64,000 nucleotides of DNA from Chryseobacterium gilvum (GTDB lineage Bacteria; Bacteroidota; Bacteroidia; Flavobacteriales; Weeksellaceae): NCBI RefSeq assembly GCF_025628965.1, contig NZ_JAOTEN010000002.1, forward strand, positions 62,001 through 126,000, given 5' to 3'. The notes below the pieces were generated by a model, which made no database searches, was not told the origin of the DNA, and saw only the letters and a list, made by a program, of their open reading frames with translations. Of this stretch, positions 39,340 through 49,000 are shown piece after piece (the first letter of the stretch is position 1; each line of letters starts with the position of its first letter). A program made the position numbers and the translations under genes.

Positions 39340-41571
39340 TTATTTCTTAACAAACTTGGTTTTAATATTTGTTCCGTCGTTATCAATGTTGATAAAGTAA
39401 ACCCCTTTGATCAAATCTTTAACAATGATTTTTCCGTTATTTAAAGTTCCTTTAGAAATCAGTTGTCCTGCAGCACTGAAGATTTCGTAAGAAGCAGATG
39501 TTGAAACATTGGTAACATTAATAATGTCATCTGCAGGATTTGGATAAATCTGTACTCCTGCTTTGATACCCCCTGATTCCGAAACGGCCAAAGCACTTAC
39601 GGTTGCCTGTTTTACAGCATAAAACACATTCCCGATGGATGAAACTCTCAAATGTCCGTTTTTACCTGCCAAAGCTGCCGGAATAAAGACACTCGCAGTA
39701 CCGCTATTGGAAACTGAAGCTGCTAAAACCGTCCAGGTTGCACCACCGTCAAAAGTATAATCAATTTTTACATTGGCAACATTGTATGGTGAAGCCGTTG
39801 TTCCGGAAACCGTCCATGCAACGGTAGAATTCGTATTGGGAGTAAGCGATGTTGTGTTTACGGTAAATGCTGCCGCTGCACCTACCACAATGGTCTGTGT
39901 TGCATATGCAGTCTGAGCCTGACCTGCAGGTTTATTGTCTCTTACGGTAACTCTGAAAGTGGTAGTTCTTGCTACAGTGGATGCTGCTTCAAAATCAGCA
40001 ACATTTTTTACCGTACCTCCTAAAACAGTAGATAACTTAGGGAAATATCTTGTCGGGCTTGTTGTTGCCGGCCAAGATCTGAAACTTGCTCCTGAAGTGG
40101 TATTCCCAATAGCAGAAGCTCCGTCACCTGTTCCTGCCGCCTTACCGATACCGTTTGCAATGGTACTGGAATTTACCTGTTCCCAATTGTATGTCAGTGC
40201 ATCTCCATCCGGATCAGTAGCAGAAGCAGTCAACACAAAAGCAGTTGATTTCGGAATGGTATACGTAGTCGTCATTGGTGCGACAACCGGAGTGTTATTT
40301 GCGATTGGAGTTTCAACATCTACCGTTACAGCGTCAAGATTTGTCTGAACCTGATCGATGCTTACACTGTGGAAGTAGGCATCTGAATGTTGCTGTACAT
40401 CTGTATTAGCACCTGTAATTCCTGCATAACCCATGATTGTAGATCCTGATCCCGGCTCTACGCAAACTCCTGTGCCTTCGTTATAGCTATAGGTATGGTT
40501 ATCGCCTAATTGATGCCCTATTTCGTGAGCGACATAATCAATATCAAAATTATCGCCCATCGGCACATTATCTGACGGTGAAGTGATTCCGCTTCCTTTG
40601 TAATTATCCGGAGAATTGTATGTATATCCACAATCATTATAGGTCGAGAAAGCAGTATCATCACTTCCGATACATCCTATACATCCTGCATTACCGCCTC
40701 CTCCTGTAGCACCAAATAAATGTCCTATATCAAAAGTCGCATCGGTAACCCCAAAAGTTCCTCCGTGTAATGCATTCATCAATTCATAATTCCATTTACA
40801 CATTTGGGCAGAACTGCTGTAAGGATCTGAAGTTGCATCTGTAAAAATAAGGTTCGGAGCATTTACCATATTAAGGTGCAGATTAAACTCCTGCTCAAAA
40901 ACTCCGTTTACTCTTGTTAAAGTGGCATTCACCTGAGCAAGCGCATTGGCCATTCCCCCAAAATAAGCAGTATATTCTCCTGTAACAGACATTGCCAGTC
41001 TGAGTGTATGGTATTTTTTATCACTTGATTTAGCGGCTGAACCTTCTGCCATCAGCTTTTGCATTTTAGCAATAGATTCAGAACTCTCTTTTGTACTGCA
41101 AGTAAATGCATGACCGTTTTTAGCGGTTTTCCCGTGAATGGAATAAATTGATTTGTCTGCTGTAGCAGGCTCAATAAATTCATATTTACCATTATTGATG
41201 ACCATAGATTGGAAATCATTCGGTGCAACACTGAATCTGATATATTTTGTAGGATCATCAATTCCTACGCCTACATACGACCCTAAACTGTACTGATTGG
41301 CCAAAGCCTCATCAATTACCGGAAAACTGTTTACGGCAAATTTTTCGATTTTTCCATTTAAAGTAGGAACTTTAATGGTAACGGTTGCCGCATTATTTCC
41401 GAATTTCTGGGTATTTACAAGCTGTGTTCTGATCTGATTGATATCGAGTTTATAATATACTGCATCATCACTCTTTCTGATCATTTTTTTCGTATTATTT
41501 GTCTGGCTCCATTGTGCATTAACTGTTGAGGCTGCAAGAGCAAATAATAAATAAGGTAACTTTCTTTTCAT
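39340..41571 (-). CDS. Secreted reprolysin-like (M12B) metalloprotease with type IX secretion tail
   Basis: 743 residues. Signal peptide (MKRKLPYLLFALAASTVNAQ), a propeptide-like region (about 25-185), then a catalytic domain (about 190-420) with the extended zinc motif HEIGHQLGDNH near 340 and a Met-turn STIMGYAG near 376, as in metzincins. After this come beta-sandwich regions (ATDPDGDALTYNWEQV, a PKD/cadherin-like pattern) and a C-terminal type IX sorting domain of about 75 residues (VQIYPNPADDIINVTN ... GVYFINI ... KTKFVKK). It should therefore be secreted through the type IX system and possibly attached to the surface. Target proteins unknown. The gene is monocistronic with its own -7 element close to the ATG. 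Confidence 0.92.
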   Translation of the reverse strand: MKRKLPYLLFALAASTVNAQWSQTNNTKKMIRKSDDAVYYKLDINQIRTQLVNTQKFGNNAATVTIKVPTLNGKIEKFAVNSFPVIDEALANQYSLGSYVGVGIDDPTKYIRFSVAPNDFQSMVINNGKYEFIEPATADKSIYSIHGKTAKNGHAFTCSTKESSESIAKMQKLMAEGSAAKSSDKKYHTLRLAMSVTGEYTAYFGGMANALAQVNATLTRVNGVFEQEFNLHLNMVNAPNLIFTDATSDPYSSSAQMCKWNYELMNALHGGTFGVTDATFDIGHLFGATGGGGNAGCIGCIGSDDTAFSTYNDCGYTYNSPDNYKGSGITSPSDNVPMGDNFDIDYVAHEIGHQLGDNHTYSYNEGTGVCVEPGSGSTIMGYAGITGANTDVQQHSDAYFHSVSIDQVQTNLDAVTVDVETPIANNTPVVAPMTTTYTIPKSTAFVLTASATDPDGDALTYNWEQVNSSTIANGIGKAAGTGDGASAIGNTTSGASFRSWPATTSPTRYFPKLSTVLGGTVKNVADFEAASTVARTTTFRVTVRDNKPAGQAQTAYATQTIVVGAAAAFTVNTTSLTPNTNSTVAWTVSGTTASPYNVANVKIDYTFDGGATWTVLAASVSNSGTASVFIPAALAGKNGHLRVSSIGNVFYAVKQATVSALAVSESGGIKAGVQIYPNPADDIINVTNVSTSASYEIFSAAGQLISKGTLNNGKIIVKDLIKGVYFINIDNDGTNIKTKFVKK

Positions 41572-41588
41572 GTTAAAAATTAATTGCT

Positions 41589-41596
41589 CAAAATTA
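41589..41596 (-). promoter_or_regulatory. -7 element of the metalloprotease promoter
   Basis: TAATTTTG on the minus strand; leader of about 13 bases. Confidence 0.5.
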
Positions 41597-41763
41597 GTAA
41601 TTAATTGAATATAATTTACACTAAATTCATATTTATTAAAATTTTAACAATTAAATACAATTTGTACATGGATATATTTAATTATAGCCTTTGAAATAGT
41701 CAAATTTTAATTTTATTTTAATATTTTACCCATAGAAATTTCATGATTACAAGCAAAAAAAAT

Positions 41764-42261
41764 TTAAGAATTGCTGTTTTTGTTCTGTTCGTTAAGCCAT
41801 TCATTGTGTTTTTGCTGAAACAGCTGTTGCTTACGATCCTGGTTATGGTGCGCCGCATCAATGGAATGTGAAGTATGAATATCGGTGTCTTCTTCAGCAA
41901 AATCGGATAACTTTTCATAGTAACAGTGAAGCTGATCCAGTTCTTTTTCCGTAAGATCTTCAATATCTACAATCCTGTTGCTTGCTTTTTCGTTGGCTGC
42001 AATCAATTCATTTAGTTTGATATGAATGGCCTTAGAGTCTTTATTCTGTGCTTTCTGAATCAGGAAAACCATTAGAAACGTAATAATAGTCGTTCCTGTG
42101 TTGATAACCAGCTGCCAAGTTTCCGAATAGTTAAAAACCGGTCCCGATGCGGCCCATAAGATTACAATTAATGCTGCTCCTATAAATGCTTTGGAACTTC
42201 CTGTGAATTTTGCAGCCCAATTCGAAAACCAGTCGAAAAAGCTGTTTTCTGACTTTGACAT
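41764..42261 (-). CDS. Low-affinity iron permease family membrane protein
   Basis: 165 residues. Two close transmembrane helices (AFIGAALIVILWAASGPVF and WQLVINTGTTIITFLMVFLIQ) followed by QNKDSKAIHIKLNELIAA match the core of the PF04120 'low affinity iron permease' family. The C-terminal half is cytoplasmic, charged and ends in HNQDRKQQLFQQKHNEW. The name comes from a yeast homologue; iron transport has not been demonstrated for the bacterial proteins, so the function is uncertain. It is 52 bases downstream of the GLPGLI gene. Confidence 0.8.
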   Translation of the reverse strand: MSKSENSFFDWFSNWAAKFTGSSKAFIGAALIVILWAASGPVFNYSETWQLVINTGTTIITFLMVFLIQKAQNKDSKAIHIKLNELIAANEKASNRIVDIEDLTEKELDQLHCYYEKLSDFAEEDTDIHTSHSIDAAHHNQDRKQQLFQQKHNEWLNEQNKNSNS

Positions 42262-42313
42262 TTTACTAATTTTATAAATCTGATCAAAAATTCAGCCGAA
42301 TACAGCTTCGGTC

Positions 42314-43144
42314 TTATTTTGCGGGATACTTTACAGCCTTGTTGAGCTCGATAGGATTGTTATTTTTCCGGATATTATTCTGCATCATATCAGAAAGTTC
42401 TTTTAGCTGGTCCGGACTTTTTACCTCGATTCCCATGACCATAAAATGTGCTGACGGATCGGTATTATTTTTATAATGTTCTTTAAAATCATGGAGCGGA
42501 TCATTAAAATTATCAAGTAGCATTTTTGCGAGTTGATCTTCTTTGATTTTAATAGGTTTCTGTCCGCCAAAATTTTCAATAATGCTTCGGGTCTCATAGG
42601 TTTTGGCTAGTTTGTAGCTTTTTACTAAGGAAAATTTAAAATTATTTTTATCATCATAAATTTCAAATATTAATCCTGGCAAGCCTTTAAATTTATAAGG
42701 ACCTTCATTTAAATTAATATCTTTTGTAAACCATGCCGTCCAATTTCTCGCCCCAAATTTTGCCGTTGCTTTCTGAAGTTTATATCCTCCAACACTTTTA
42801 GTTTCATCTGAAAGTTTCCAATTTATTTTATCTTCAGTATCTATTATAAACATATTCTGGACATGTATATAATTAGAATTGAGGTTCGAATTTTTCTTCC
42901 TGATTATTACAGGAGTATCATCCCAGATAATATTATTCTGACCCTTTGTGATATTAGTAGAATCGGTAAGCACAAAATCATAATTATAAAATTTTGTATC
43001 AGTAGGATTTATGTCGAGTACCATATTCACTTTTCTGTGTTCAACAGATGTAGAATCCATCTTAAATTGATATTCATAAATAAAACGATGTGTCTGAGCA
43101 GATAATGATATACTGATCATGATGAGTAAAAATATTGTTTTCAT
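42314..43144 (-). CDS. GLPGLI family protein
   Basis: 276 residues. Signal peptide MKTIFLLIMISISLSAQ and the diagnostic motif FKGLPGLIFEIYD (about 160-172), preceded by NWTAWFTKDINLNEGPY, place it in the Bacteroidota-specific GLPGLI family, exported proteins of unknown function. The remainder is beta-rich. A TATATTTG element sits directly upstream. It lies just downstream of the rpsJ terminator but has its own promoter. Confidence 0.88.
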   Translation of the reverse strand: MKTIFLLIMISISLSAQTHRFIYEYQFKMDSTSVEHRKVNMVLDINPTDTKFYNYDFVLTDSTNITKGQNNIIWDDTPVIIRKKNSNLNSNYIHVQNMFIIDTEDKINWKLSDETKSVGGYKLQKATAKFGARNWTAWFTKDINLNEGPYKFKGLPGLIFEIYDDKNNFKFSLVKSYKLAKTYETRSIIENFGGQKPIKIKEDQLAKMLLDNFNDPLHDFKEHYKNNTDPSAHFMVMGIEVKSPDQLKELSDMMQNNIRKNNNPIELNKAVKYPAK

Positions 43145-43156
43145 TACAATTTTTTA

Positions 43157-43164
43157 CAAATATA
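43157..43164 (-). promoter_or_regulatory. -7 element of the GLPGLI gene promoter
   Basis: TATATTTG on the minus strand; leader of about 8 bases. Confidence 0.45.
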
Positions 43165-43224
43165 CAAATTAAAAAGAACCTTGCAATACATATTAGTGTT
43201 AAAAATAAACTGATATCTTTTAAA

Positions 43225-43254
43225 CAAAAAATCCCTCTTCTTTCGAAAAGGGAT
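43225..43254 (-). terminator. Terminator of the str operon (after rpsJ)
   Basis: 10-bp stem (43245-43254 with 43231-43240, one G-U) closed by a GAAA tetraloop and followed by T. It shows that the rpsL-rpsJ transcript ends here and does not run into rplC. Confidence 0.88.
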
Positions 43255-43278
43255 GGTATAATGATGATAAATAAATTA

Positions 43279-43584
43279 TCACACTTTAATTTCCACATCT
43301 ACACCACTTGGCAATTCAAGTTTCATAAGAGCATCCACTGTTTTAGAAGAAGAAGAATAGATATCCATCAATCTCTTGTGAGCAGAAAGTTGGAACTGTT
43401 CTCTAGCTTTTTTGTTAACGTGCGGAGATCTCAATACGGTGAAGATTCTCTTGTTTGTAGGCAATGGGATCGGTCCGTTTACAACAGCACCGGTAGCCTT
43501 TACCGTTTTTACGATTTTCTCAGCAGACTTGTCTACCAAGTTGTAATCGTAAGATTTTAATTTTATTCTGATTCTTTGTGACAT
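43279..43584 (-). CDS. rpsJ: 30S ribosomal protein S10
   Basis: 101 residues: [63 protein letters not shown]10 sits in the 30S head and also binds NusB in antitermination. It is the last gene of the str operon, 16 bases after fusA, rather than the first of the S10 operon. Confidence 0.98.
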   Translation of the reverse strand: MSQRIRIKLKSYDYNLVDKSAEKIVKTVKATGAVVNGPIPLPTNKRIFTVLRSPHVNKKAREQFQLSAHKRLMDIYSSSSKTVDALMKLELPSGVDVEIKV

Positions 43585-43600
43585 TTCTTTACTTTAAAAA

Positions 43601-45718
43601 TTAACCTTTTGCTTTAGCAATGATTTCTTCCGCAACGTTTTGAGGAGTCGCTTGGTATTTCTCTAATTCCATAGAAGAAGTTGCTCTTCCTGAAGAAAGT
43701 GTTCTCAGAGTCGTTACATATCCGAACATTTCAGAAAGTGGAACTGAACCTTTGATTACAACGGCACCGTTCTTTTCTTCTTGTCCACTGATAGTCCCTC
43801 TTCTCTTGTTAAGGTCACCAATGATGTTACCCATGTATTCTTCCGGAGTTACTACTTCCAGTTTCATAATAGGCTCCATAATTACTGGCTTAGCAGCACG
43901 TCCCGCTTCTTTAAATCCTAATTTTGCAGCCATTTCAAAAGAAAGTGCATCAGAATCCACCGCGTGGAAAGATCCGTCTTTAAGAGTAACTTTAATCCCT
44001 TCCACTTCGAAACCAGCCAAAGGACCGTTTTTCATTGCAGCTTTAAATCCTTTTTCAATAGCAGGAACAAATTCTCTAGGAACGTTACCACCTTTGATCT
44101 CATTAACGAATTCCAAACCGATTTTACCTTCGTCAGCAGGTCCTAATTCAAATACGATATCTGCAAATTTACCCTTACCACCAGATTGTTTTTTGTAAAC
44201 TTCTCTGTGCTGAGCAACTCTTGTAAGATTTTCTTTGTATTCTACCTGTGGCTGACCTTGGTTTACTTCTACTTTGAATTCTCTTCTCATACGGTCAACA
44301 ATGATATCCAAGTGAAGCTCACCCATACCAGAGATAATCGTTTGTCCTGAAGCCTCATCAGTTCTAACTGTGAACGTAGGATCTTCTTCAGCTAGTTTAG
44401 CCAAAGCGTTACCCATTTTATCCTGGTCAGCTTTTGTTTTAGGCTCAACTGCGATACCAATAACCGGATCAGGGAAAACCATCGATTCTAGAACGATTGG
44501 GTTTTTCTCATCACACATGGTATCACCAGTTTTGATAGATTTGAATCCTACCGCTGCACCAATATCTCCTGCTTCAATATATTCTACAGGATTTTGCTTG
44601 TTTGCGTGCATCTGATAGATTCTAGAGATTCTTTCTTTATCACCAGAACGAGTGTTCAAAATGTAAGAACCTGCATCTAATCTTCCAGAGTATGCTCTGA
44701 AGAACGCCAATCTTCCTACAAAAGGATCGGTAGCAATCTTAAATGCCAAAGCCGCGAAAGGCTCTTTTACGTCTGGTTTTCTTGTAATTTCAGCATCCGT
44801 TCTTGGATCTGTACCTTTGATATCATCTTTATCCAATGGTGAAGGCAAATATTTACATACTGCATCCAACATAAACTGTACTCCTTTATTTTTAAATGAA
44901 GAACCACAAGTCATTGGGATAATAGAAAGATCGATAGTTGCTTTTCTAAGTGCTGCATTGATTTCTTCTTCAGAAATAGAATCCGGATCTTCGAAGAATT
45001 TCTCCATCAAAGTCTCATCGTAATCTGCAACTGCTTCTACTAATTTTTCTCTGTATTCTAGAACTTCGTCTTTCATGTCTTCAGGAATTGGCACTACTTC
45101 GAAAGTAGCTCCTTGCCCTGCTTCATCCCAGATGATCGCTCTGTTTTTAATTAAGTCTACAACTCCTTTGAAATCTTCTTCAGCACCGATTGGCAAAACG
45201 ATTGGAACTGCGTTTGATCCTAACATCGTCTTAACCTGGTTTACCACGTTAAGGAAGTCAGCACCTTGACGGTCCATTTTGTTTACGAATCCCATTCTCG
45301 CTACTTTGTAGTTATCAGCAAGTCTCCAGTTGGTTTCAGACTGAGGCTCTACTCCGTCTACTGCAGAGAAAAGGAATACCAAACCATCCAATACTCTCAA
45401 AGATCTGTTTACTTCTACAGTGAAGTCAACGTGTCCCGGTGTATCGATGATGTTGAAGTGATAAGGTTTCGTTTCAGGAAGAGCTTTTCCTTGATCTGTT
45501 GGAAAGTTCCAAGAACAAGTGGTTGCAGCAGAAGTAATGGTAATTCCTCTTTCTGCTTCCTGCTCCATCCAGTCCATCGTAGAAGCACCATCGTGAACTT
45601 CTCCGATTTTATGGTTTACTCCAGTATAGAATAAAATTCTTTCTGTAGTGGTTGTTTTACCGGCATCAATGTGCGCAGCAATACCAATATTTCTTGTAAA
45701 TTTAAGATCTCTACTCAT
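43601..45718 (-). CDS. fusA: Elongation factor G
   Basis: 705 residues. EF-G is the GTPase that drives translocation and, with RRF, recycling. G motifs: [15 protein letters not shown] (near 17-30), DTPGHVDF and NKMDRQGA; switch region [12 protein letters not shown]. Domains III-V follow, with [16 protein letters not shown] in domain IV. The usual positions of fusidic acid resistance changes show nothing that can be called by eye. Six bases after rpsG; tuf is not next to it, as is common in Bacteroidota. Confidence 0.98.
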   Translation of the reverse strand: MSRDLKFTRNIGIAAHIDAGKTTTTERILFYTGVNHKIGEVHDGASTMDWMEQEAERGITITSAATTCSWNFPTDQGKALPETKPYHFNIIDTPGHVDFTVEVNRSLRVLDGLVFLFSAVDGVEPQSETNWRLADNYKVARMGFVNKMDRQGADFLNVVNQVKTMLGSNAVPIVLPIGAEEDFKGVVDLIKNRAIIWDEAGQGATFEVVPIPEDMKDEVLEYREKLVEAVADYDETLMEKFFEDPDSISEEEINAALRKATIDLSIIPMTCGSSFKNKGVQFMLDAVCKYLPSPLDKDDIKGTDPRTDAEITRKPDVKEPFAALAFKIATDPFVGRLAFFRAYSGRLDAGSYILNTRSGDKERISRIYQMHANKQNPVEYIEAGDIGAAVGFKSIKTGDTMCDEKNPIVLESMVFPDPVIGIAVEPKTKADQDKMGNALAKLAEEDPTFTVRTDEASGQTIISGMGELHLDIIVDRMRREFKVEVNQGQPQVEYKENLTRVAQHREVYKKQSGGKGKFADIVFELGPADEGKIGLEFVNEIKGGNVPREFVPAIEKGFKAAMKNGPLAGFEVEGIKVTLKDGSFHAVDSDALSFEMAAKLGFKEAGRAAKPVIMEPIMKLEVVTPEEYMGNIIGDLNKRRGTISGQEEKNGAVVIKGSVPLSEMFGYVTTLRTLSSGRATSSMELEKYQATPQNVAEEIIAKAKG

Positions 45719-45724
45719 TTCAGA

Positions 45725-46201
45725 TTAGAATTTAAAGTGTGAGAAAGCCTTGTTCGCTTCCGCCATTTTGTGAGTATCAGATTTTTTCTTGTACGCAGCA
45801 CCTTCTTCTCTTGAAGCCGCTACTACTTCATTAGCCAATTTCAAAGCCATAGACTTATCATTTCTGGCTTTTGAATATTTGATTAACCATTTCATCGCCA
45901 TAGAAATTTTTCTATCTGCTCTGATTGGCATCGGGATCTGGAAGTTGGCTCCACCTACTCTTCTGGAACGTACTTCTACGTGAGGCATAACGTTTGTTAA
46001 TGCATCTTTCCAGATTTCAAGGGCTGTTTTCTCAGTTTCACCTTTTTTAGCTTCTACAAGCTCTAAAGCATCATAGAATATTTTAAATGCGATAGACTTT
46101 TTACCGTCCAGCATTAAGTTGTTTACAAATCTAGTTACCAATTGATCATTAAATTTCGGATCTGGTAACAACGGTCTTTTTTTCGCTTTTGTCTTTCTCA
46201 T
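45725..46201 (-). CDS. rpsG: 30S ribosomal protein S7
   Basis: 158 residues: [46 protein letters not shown], and [20 protein letters not shown]7 starts assembly of the 30S head and lies next to the E site. 23 bases after rpsL and 6 before fusA. Confidence 0.98.
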   Translation of the reverse strand: MRKTKAKKRPLLPDPKFNDQLVTRFVNNLMLDGKKSIAFKIFYDALELVEAKKGETEKTALEIWKDALTNVMPHVEVRSRRVGGANFQIPMPIRADRKISMAMKWLIKYSKARNDKSMALKLANEVVAASREEGAAYKKKSDTHKMAEANKAFSHFKF

Positions 46202-46224
46202 TGTTTCTGTACCTTATTTAATGA

Positions 46225-46638
46225 TTATTTTTTCTTTCCTTTAGCTGGTGCAGCAGCTGCCTGACCTGGTTTTGGTCTTTTAGCTCCGTACTTAGATCTT
46301 CTCTGTGTTCTTCCACTAACACCTGCCGTGTCTAGTGCTCCTCTTACAATATGATAACGTACTCCCGGTAGGTCTTTCACCCTTCCGCCGCGTACCAATA
46401 CTATCGAGTGCTCTTGAAGATTATGTCCTTCGCCCGGGATGTAGGCGTTGACTTCTTTACCGTTTGAAAGTCTTACCCTTGCTACTTTTCTAAGTGCAGA
46501 GTTAGGTTTCTTAGGAGTGGTAGTATATACTCTCGTACATACACCTCGTCTTTGTGGACAAGAATCAAGGGCAGCCGATTTACTCTTCTTGGTGAGTGCG
46601 ACTCTTCCTTTTCTTACTAATTGTTGAATAGTAGGCAT
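46225..46638 (-). CDS. rpsL: 30S ribosomal protein S12
   Basis: 137 residues. The decoding-site loops [18 protein letters not shown] and [14 protein letters not shown] keep the lysines whose change gives streptomycin resistance, so the site is wild type. The C-terminal tail ([16 protein letters not shown]) is about 10 residues longer than in E. coli. First gene of the str operon, directly behind a promoter that is nearly identical to that of rplC. Confidence 0.98.
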   Translation of the reverse strand: MPTIQQLVRKGRVALTKKSKSAALDSCPQRRGVCTRVYTTTPKKPNSALRKVARVRLSNGKEVNAYIPGEGHNLQEHSIVLVRGGRVKDLPGVRYHIVRGALDTAGVSGRTQRRSKYGAKRPKPGQAAAAPAKGKKK

Positions 46639-46659
46639 TTAATTGCTTTTTATTTTAGG

Positions 46660-46692
46660 GTGCAAAAATATGAATAATTTTTTAATTGACAA
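46660..46692 (-). promoter_or_regulatory. Promoter of the str operon (rpsL)
   Basis: -7 TATTTTTG (46663-46670) and -33 TTG (46690-46692) on the minus strand. Leader of about 20 bases. 28 of 33 positions match the rplC promoter at the same spacing. Confidence 0.75.
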
Positions 46693-46743
46693 CAAGTTAT
46701 AGATAAATATTAATCTTTAAAATAATTTTCAGACCTGTTATAT

Positions 46744-48339
46744 TTAAGGAATGATGGTGACTTCTACGTTTTTATTCCAATTGAATTGTTTAATATTTTG
46801 TTTCAACTGCTCTATATTTTTTCCATTGACCGAATAAATTGAAACTTCAGGATTTGCAACAGTTATTGTATGGCTGATTTTTAAAACAGCCGCTTTTTTC
46901 CAGCTTTCAGGAACCTGGCCCTGCATCCAAGTTTCGTACACGATTGCCAATTCATACGTGTTTGCTTCACAGTAGTCTGTAAGAAAAGTTTTAAAGCGGA
47001 AATCAAAAAGGTTATGATTTTCATTAAAAACAATAGTTTCTGTTGACGCCAAACCGGCAATATCCAGCAAATGAATATCTGTATAATAGGTAATAGCACC
47101 AATGTCATTCGCAACCACTTTTGATGCATTATAATAGGTATGTAAAAATTTTGCAGATTGTACCTGTTGCTCATATATGTTTTTACTTCCGTTATTTAGC
47201 ATTTGATGGGCTACTCCTGTTTTATATAGCATCAATAAAATATTTATGAATAATAAAATACTCAAAACCAATTCTTTTTTAATATACTTTTTTGGGTCTG
47301 AGAAAATAGTTTTGATTTTTGGAAAGACAGCCATTGAAAATCCGACAAGCATGTAAGCTTCGTACCTGAAAGCTCCTTTTAAATCTGCAAACATACTATG
47401 ACAAATCATTACCAGAGAAAATACAATCAGAAAAAAATGAGATTGTATTAATTCAGGAAAACTTTTGCATCTGAGATCTCTGTAAATAAAAATCCCGGAA
47501 ATTACTATGGGAAGAAAACCGACTTTATAAAAACTTATGTTTAGTAACAGCTTATCGAATAGCAGATATTTAATCTGAGAAGACATATCTGATGTTAAAC
47601 TGAGCTTTGTCCCTTTGACGATAACCGAATTGGGAAATAGATAGCCTGAATAGGTATAATTAAAATAACAGAATATTATAATAGGTATAAATCCTAAAAG
47701 CAATACTAAAACACCGCTTTTCCATCTTTTAATTAAAAATAAAACGAAGGCTAAAATAACAAAATAAAACATACTTTCAAACCGAACAAGCCCCATTAAC
47801 AAGATCGTAGCATAGAATCCGAATCTGGCAAGCCGATGCTCTTTTTTCAGTTCAAAACAAAAAATATTCAGTACAAAAAGGAAAATCTGGAGCAGATGTT
47901 CCATCCCGGAAAGCATCTGCAAATGCATCACGGCAAAAAAAACAGTACATAAAGTACAGATTACAATATGTTTTGTTTCTCTGAAAATTTCCGAGTAATA
48001 TTTATTCAGAATAAAAATAACTGCACTACACAAAATAACATTAAAATACAAAGGCAAAACCTCCTGATTACCAAATATATTCATCAAAAGACTTACAATA
48101 AAAGTAAATAAAGGTGACGAAGATGATGATGAAAATGTATAAGGCGTAACTCCCCAAACTTTATGCAAAGAAAAATTTTTAGCCATTGACAAATGAATAT
48201 ATGCATCATCTATCGGGTAAACATAATGTCCTTCCGTACTATAAACAGCTTTGATATAGTAAAAAATACAAACCGCAAAAAATAATGATAAGGAAATCCA
48301 AAAACTTTTCAGAGAATGATTTTTTTGGGAATGATCCAT
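46744..48339 (-). CDS. Multi-pass membrane protein, GT-C glycosyltransferase-like
   Basis: 531 residues with about ten hydrophobic helices. After the first helix comes an extracytoplasmic loop with YPIDDAYIHLSMAKNFSLHKVWG; an acidic pair in this first loop is the hallmark of the GT-C fold (polyprenyl-phosphate-sugar-dependent enzymes such as PMT and ArnT). The C-terminal about 130 residues form a soluble domain (VVANDIGAITYYTDIHLLDIAGLAS) like that of other large bacterial GT-C-type proteins, where it includes the DIxGL motif. It probably moves a sugar onto a surface glycan or protein; donor and acceptor are unknown. Monocistronic, between the str operon and dps. Confidence 0.7.
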   Translation of the reverse strand: MDHSQKNHSLKSFWISLSLFFAVCIFYYIKAVYSTEGHYVYPIDDAYIHLSMAKNFSLHKVWGVTPYTFSSSSSSPLFTFIVSLLMNIFGNQEVLPLYFNVILCSAVIFILNKYYSEIFRETKHIVICTLCTVFFAVMHLQMLSGMEHLLQIFLFVLNIFCFELKKEHRLARFGFYATILLMGLVRFESMFYFVILAFVLFLIKRWKSGVLVLLLGFIPIIIFCYFNYTYSGYLFPNSVIVKGTKLSLTSDMSSQIKYLLFDKLLLNISFYKVGFLPIVISGIFIYRDLRCKSFPELIQSHFFLIVFSLVMICHSMFADLKGAFRYEAYMLVGFSMAVFPKIKTIFSDPKKYIKKELVLSILLFINILLMLYKTGVAHQMLNNGSKNIYEQQVQSAKFLHTYYNASKVVANDIGAITYYTDIHLLDIAGLASTETIVFNENHNLFDFRFKTFLTDYCEANTYELAIVYETWMQGQVPESWKKAAVLKISHTITVANPEVSIYSVNGKNIEQLKQNIKQFNWNKNVEVTIIP

Positions 48340-48364
48340 TTTTTAAGATTATTATTAAGAATAT

Positions 48365-48372
48365 CAAAGATA
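48365..48372 (-). promoter_or_regulatory. -7 element of the GT-C-like gene promoter
   Basis: TATCTTTG on the minus strand; leader of about 20 bases. Confidence 0.45.
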
Positions 48373-48416
48373 AGTATCATCAATGATCTGCCGGTAATTT
48401 CGGCACAATATTTATT

Positions 48417-48424
48417 TAACTTTG
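48417..48424 (+). promoter_or_regulatory. -7 element of the dps promoter
   Basis: TAACTTTG, ending 19 bases before the ATG. Divergent from the GT-C-like gene. Confidence 0.5.
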
Positions 48425-48443
48425 AATTACAAAAAATAAACAT

Positions 48444-48920
48444 ATGAAAAATGCAAACATTATTGGCTTAGAAGAATCAGACTGTAGTACTATTTCGCAG
48501 AAACTGAATATCCTTTTGGCCAACTATTCGGTTTTTTATCAAAACACGCGTGGCTCTCACTGGAACATCAAAGGAGAACAGTTTTTTACCCTTCATCCCA
48601 AATTCGAAGAACTTTACAATAGTCTGGTGTTAAAAATTGATGAAATTGCCGAGAGAATTCTGACCTTAGGCGCAACTCCCGCCCATAATTATTCTGAATA
48701 TTTAACGGTTTCCACCATTAAGGAAAGCCGTGAAGTAAGCGACGGAAACAAAAGCGTCGAGATTATTCTGGAATCTTTTAAGATCGTGATCGACCTTCAG
48801 AGAGAGCTTTTGGATATTACAGAAAAAGCAGGCGACGAAGGTACCAACTCTCAGATGAGCGACTATATTACAGAACAGGAAAAAGAAGTCTGGATGTACA
48901 ATTCTTATTTAGGAAAATAA
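48444..48920 (+). CDS. dps: Dps family DNA-protecting ferritin
   Basis: 158 residues. The Dps ferroxidase signature is present: NTRGSHWNIKGEQFFTLHPKFEELY (histidine near 39 and the HxxxE pattern of the inter-subunit site) and KIDEIAERILTLGA. Dps forms 12-subunit shells that oxidise iron with peroxide and protect DNA. The N-terminal tail is short and not strongly basic, so direct DNA binding is uncertain. Monocistronic, followed by a hairpin terminator. Confidence 0.92.
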   Translation: MKNANIIGLEESDCSTISQKLNILLANYSVFYQNTRGSHWNIKGEQFFTLHPKFEELYNSLVLKIDEIAERILTLGATPAHNYSEYLTVSTIKESREVSDGNKSVEIILESFKIVIDLQRELLDITEKAGDEGTNSQMSDYITEQEKEVWMYNSYLGK

Positions 48921-48942
48921 AAACTTCGATCACAATATTTAA

Positions 48943-48975
48943 AAATCGCCTTACATTCAGGCGATTTATTTTATG
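48943..48975 (+). terminator. Terminator of dps
   Basis: AAATCGCCT (48943-48951) and AGGCGATTT (48959-48967) form a 9-bp stem with a 7-base loop, followed by ATTTTAT. Confidence 0.75.
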
Positions 48976-48977
48976 AT

Positions 48978-48985
48978 TAAATTTG
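48978..48985 (+). promoter_or_regulatory. -7 element of the pncB promoter
   Basis: TAAATTTG, 15 bases before the ATG at 49001. Confidence 0.5.
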
Positions 48986-49000
48986 CATTAAAATCAAAAT

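Noticed and set aside
39935..40348. Open frame of 137 codons antisense to the metalloprotease
   Set aside because: Arises from the composition of the repeat-like Thr/Ala-rich region on the other strand.
45266..45634. Open frame of 122 codons antisense to fusA
   Set aside because: Shadow of a highly conserved gene; low-complexity translation without family features.
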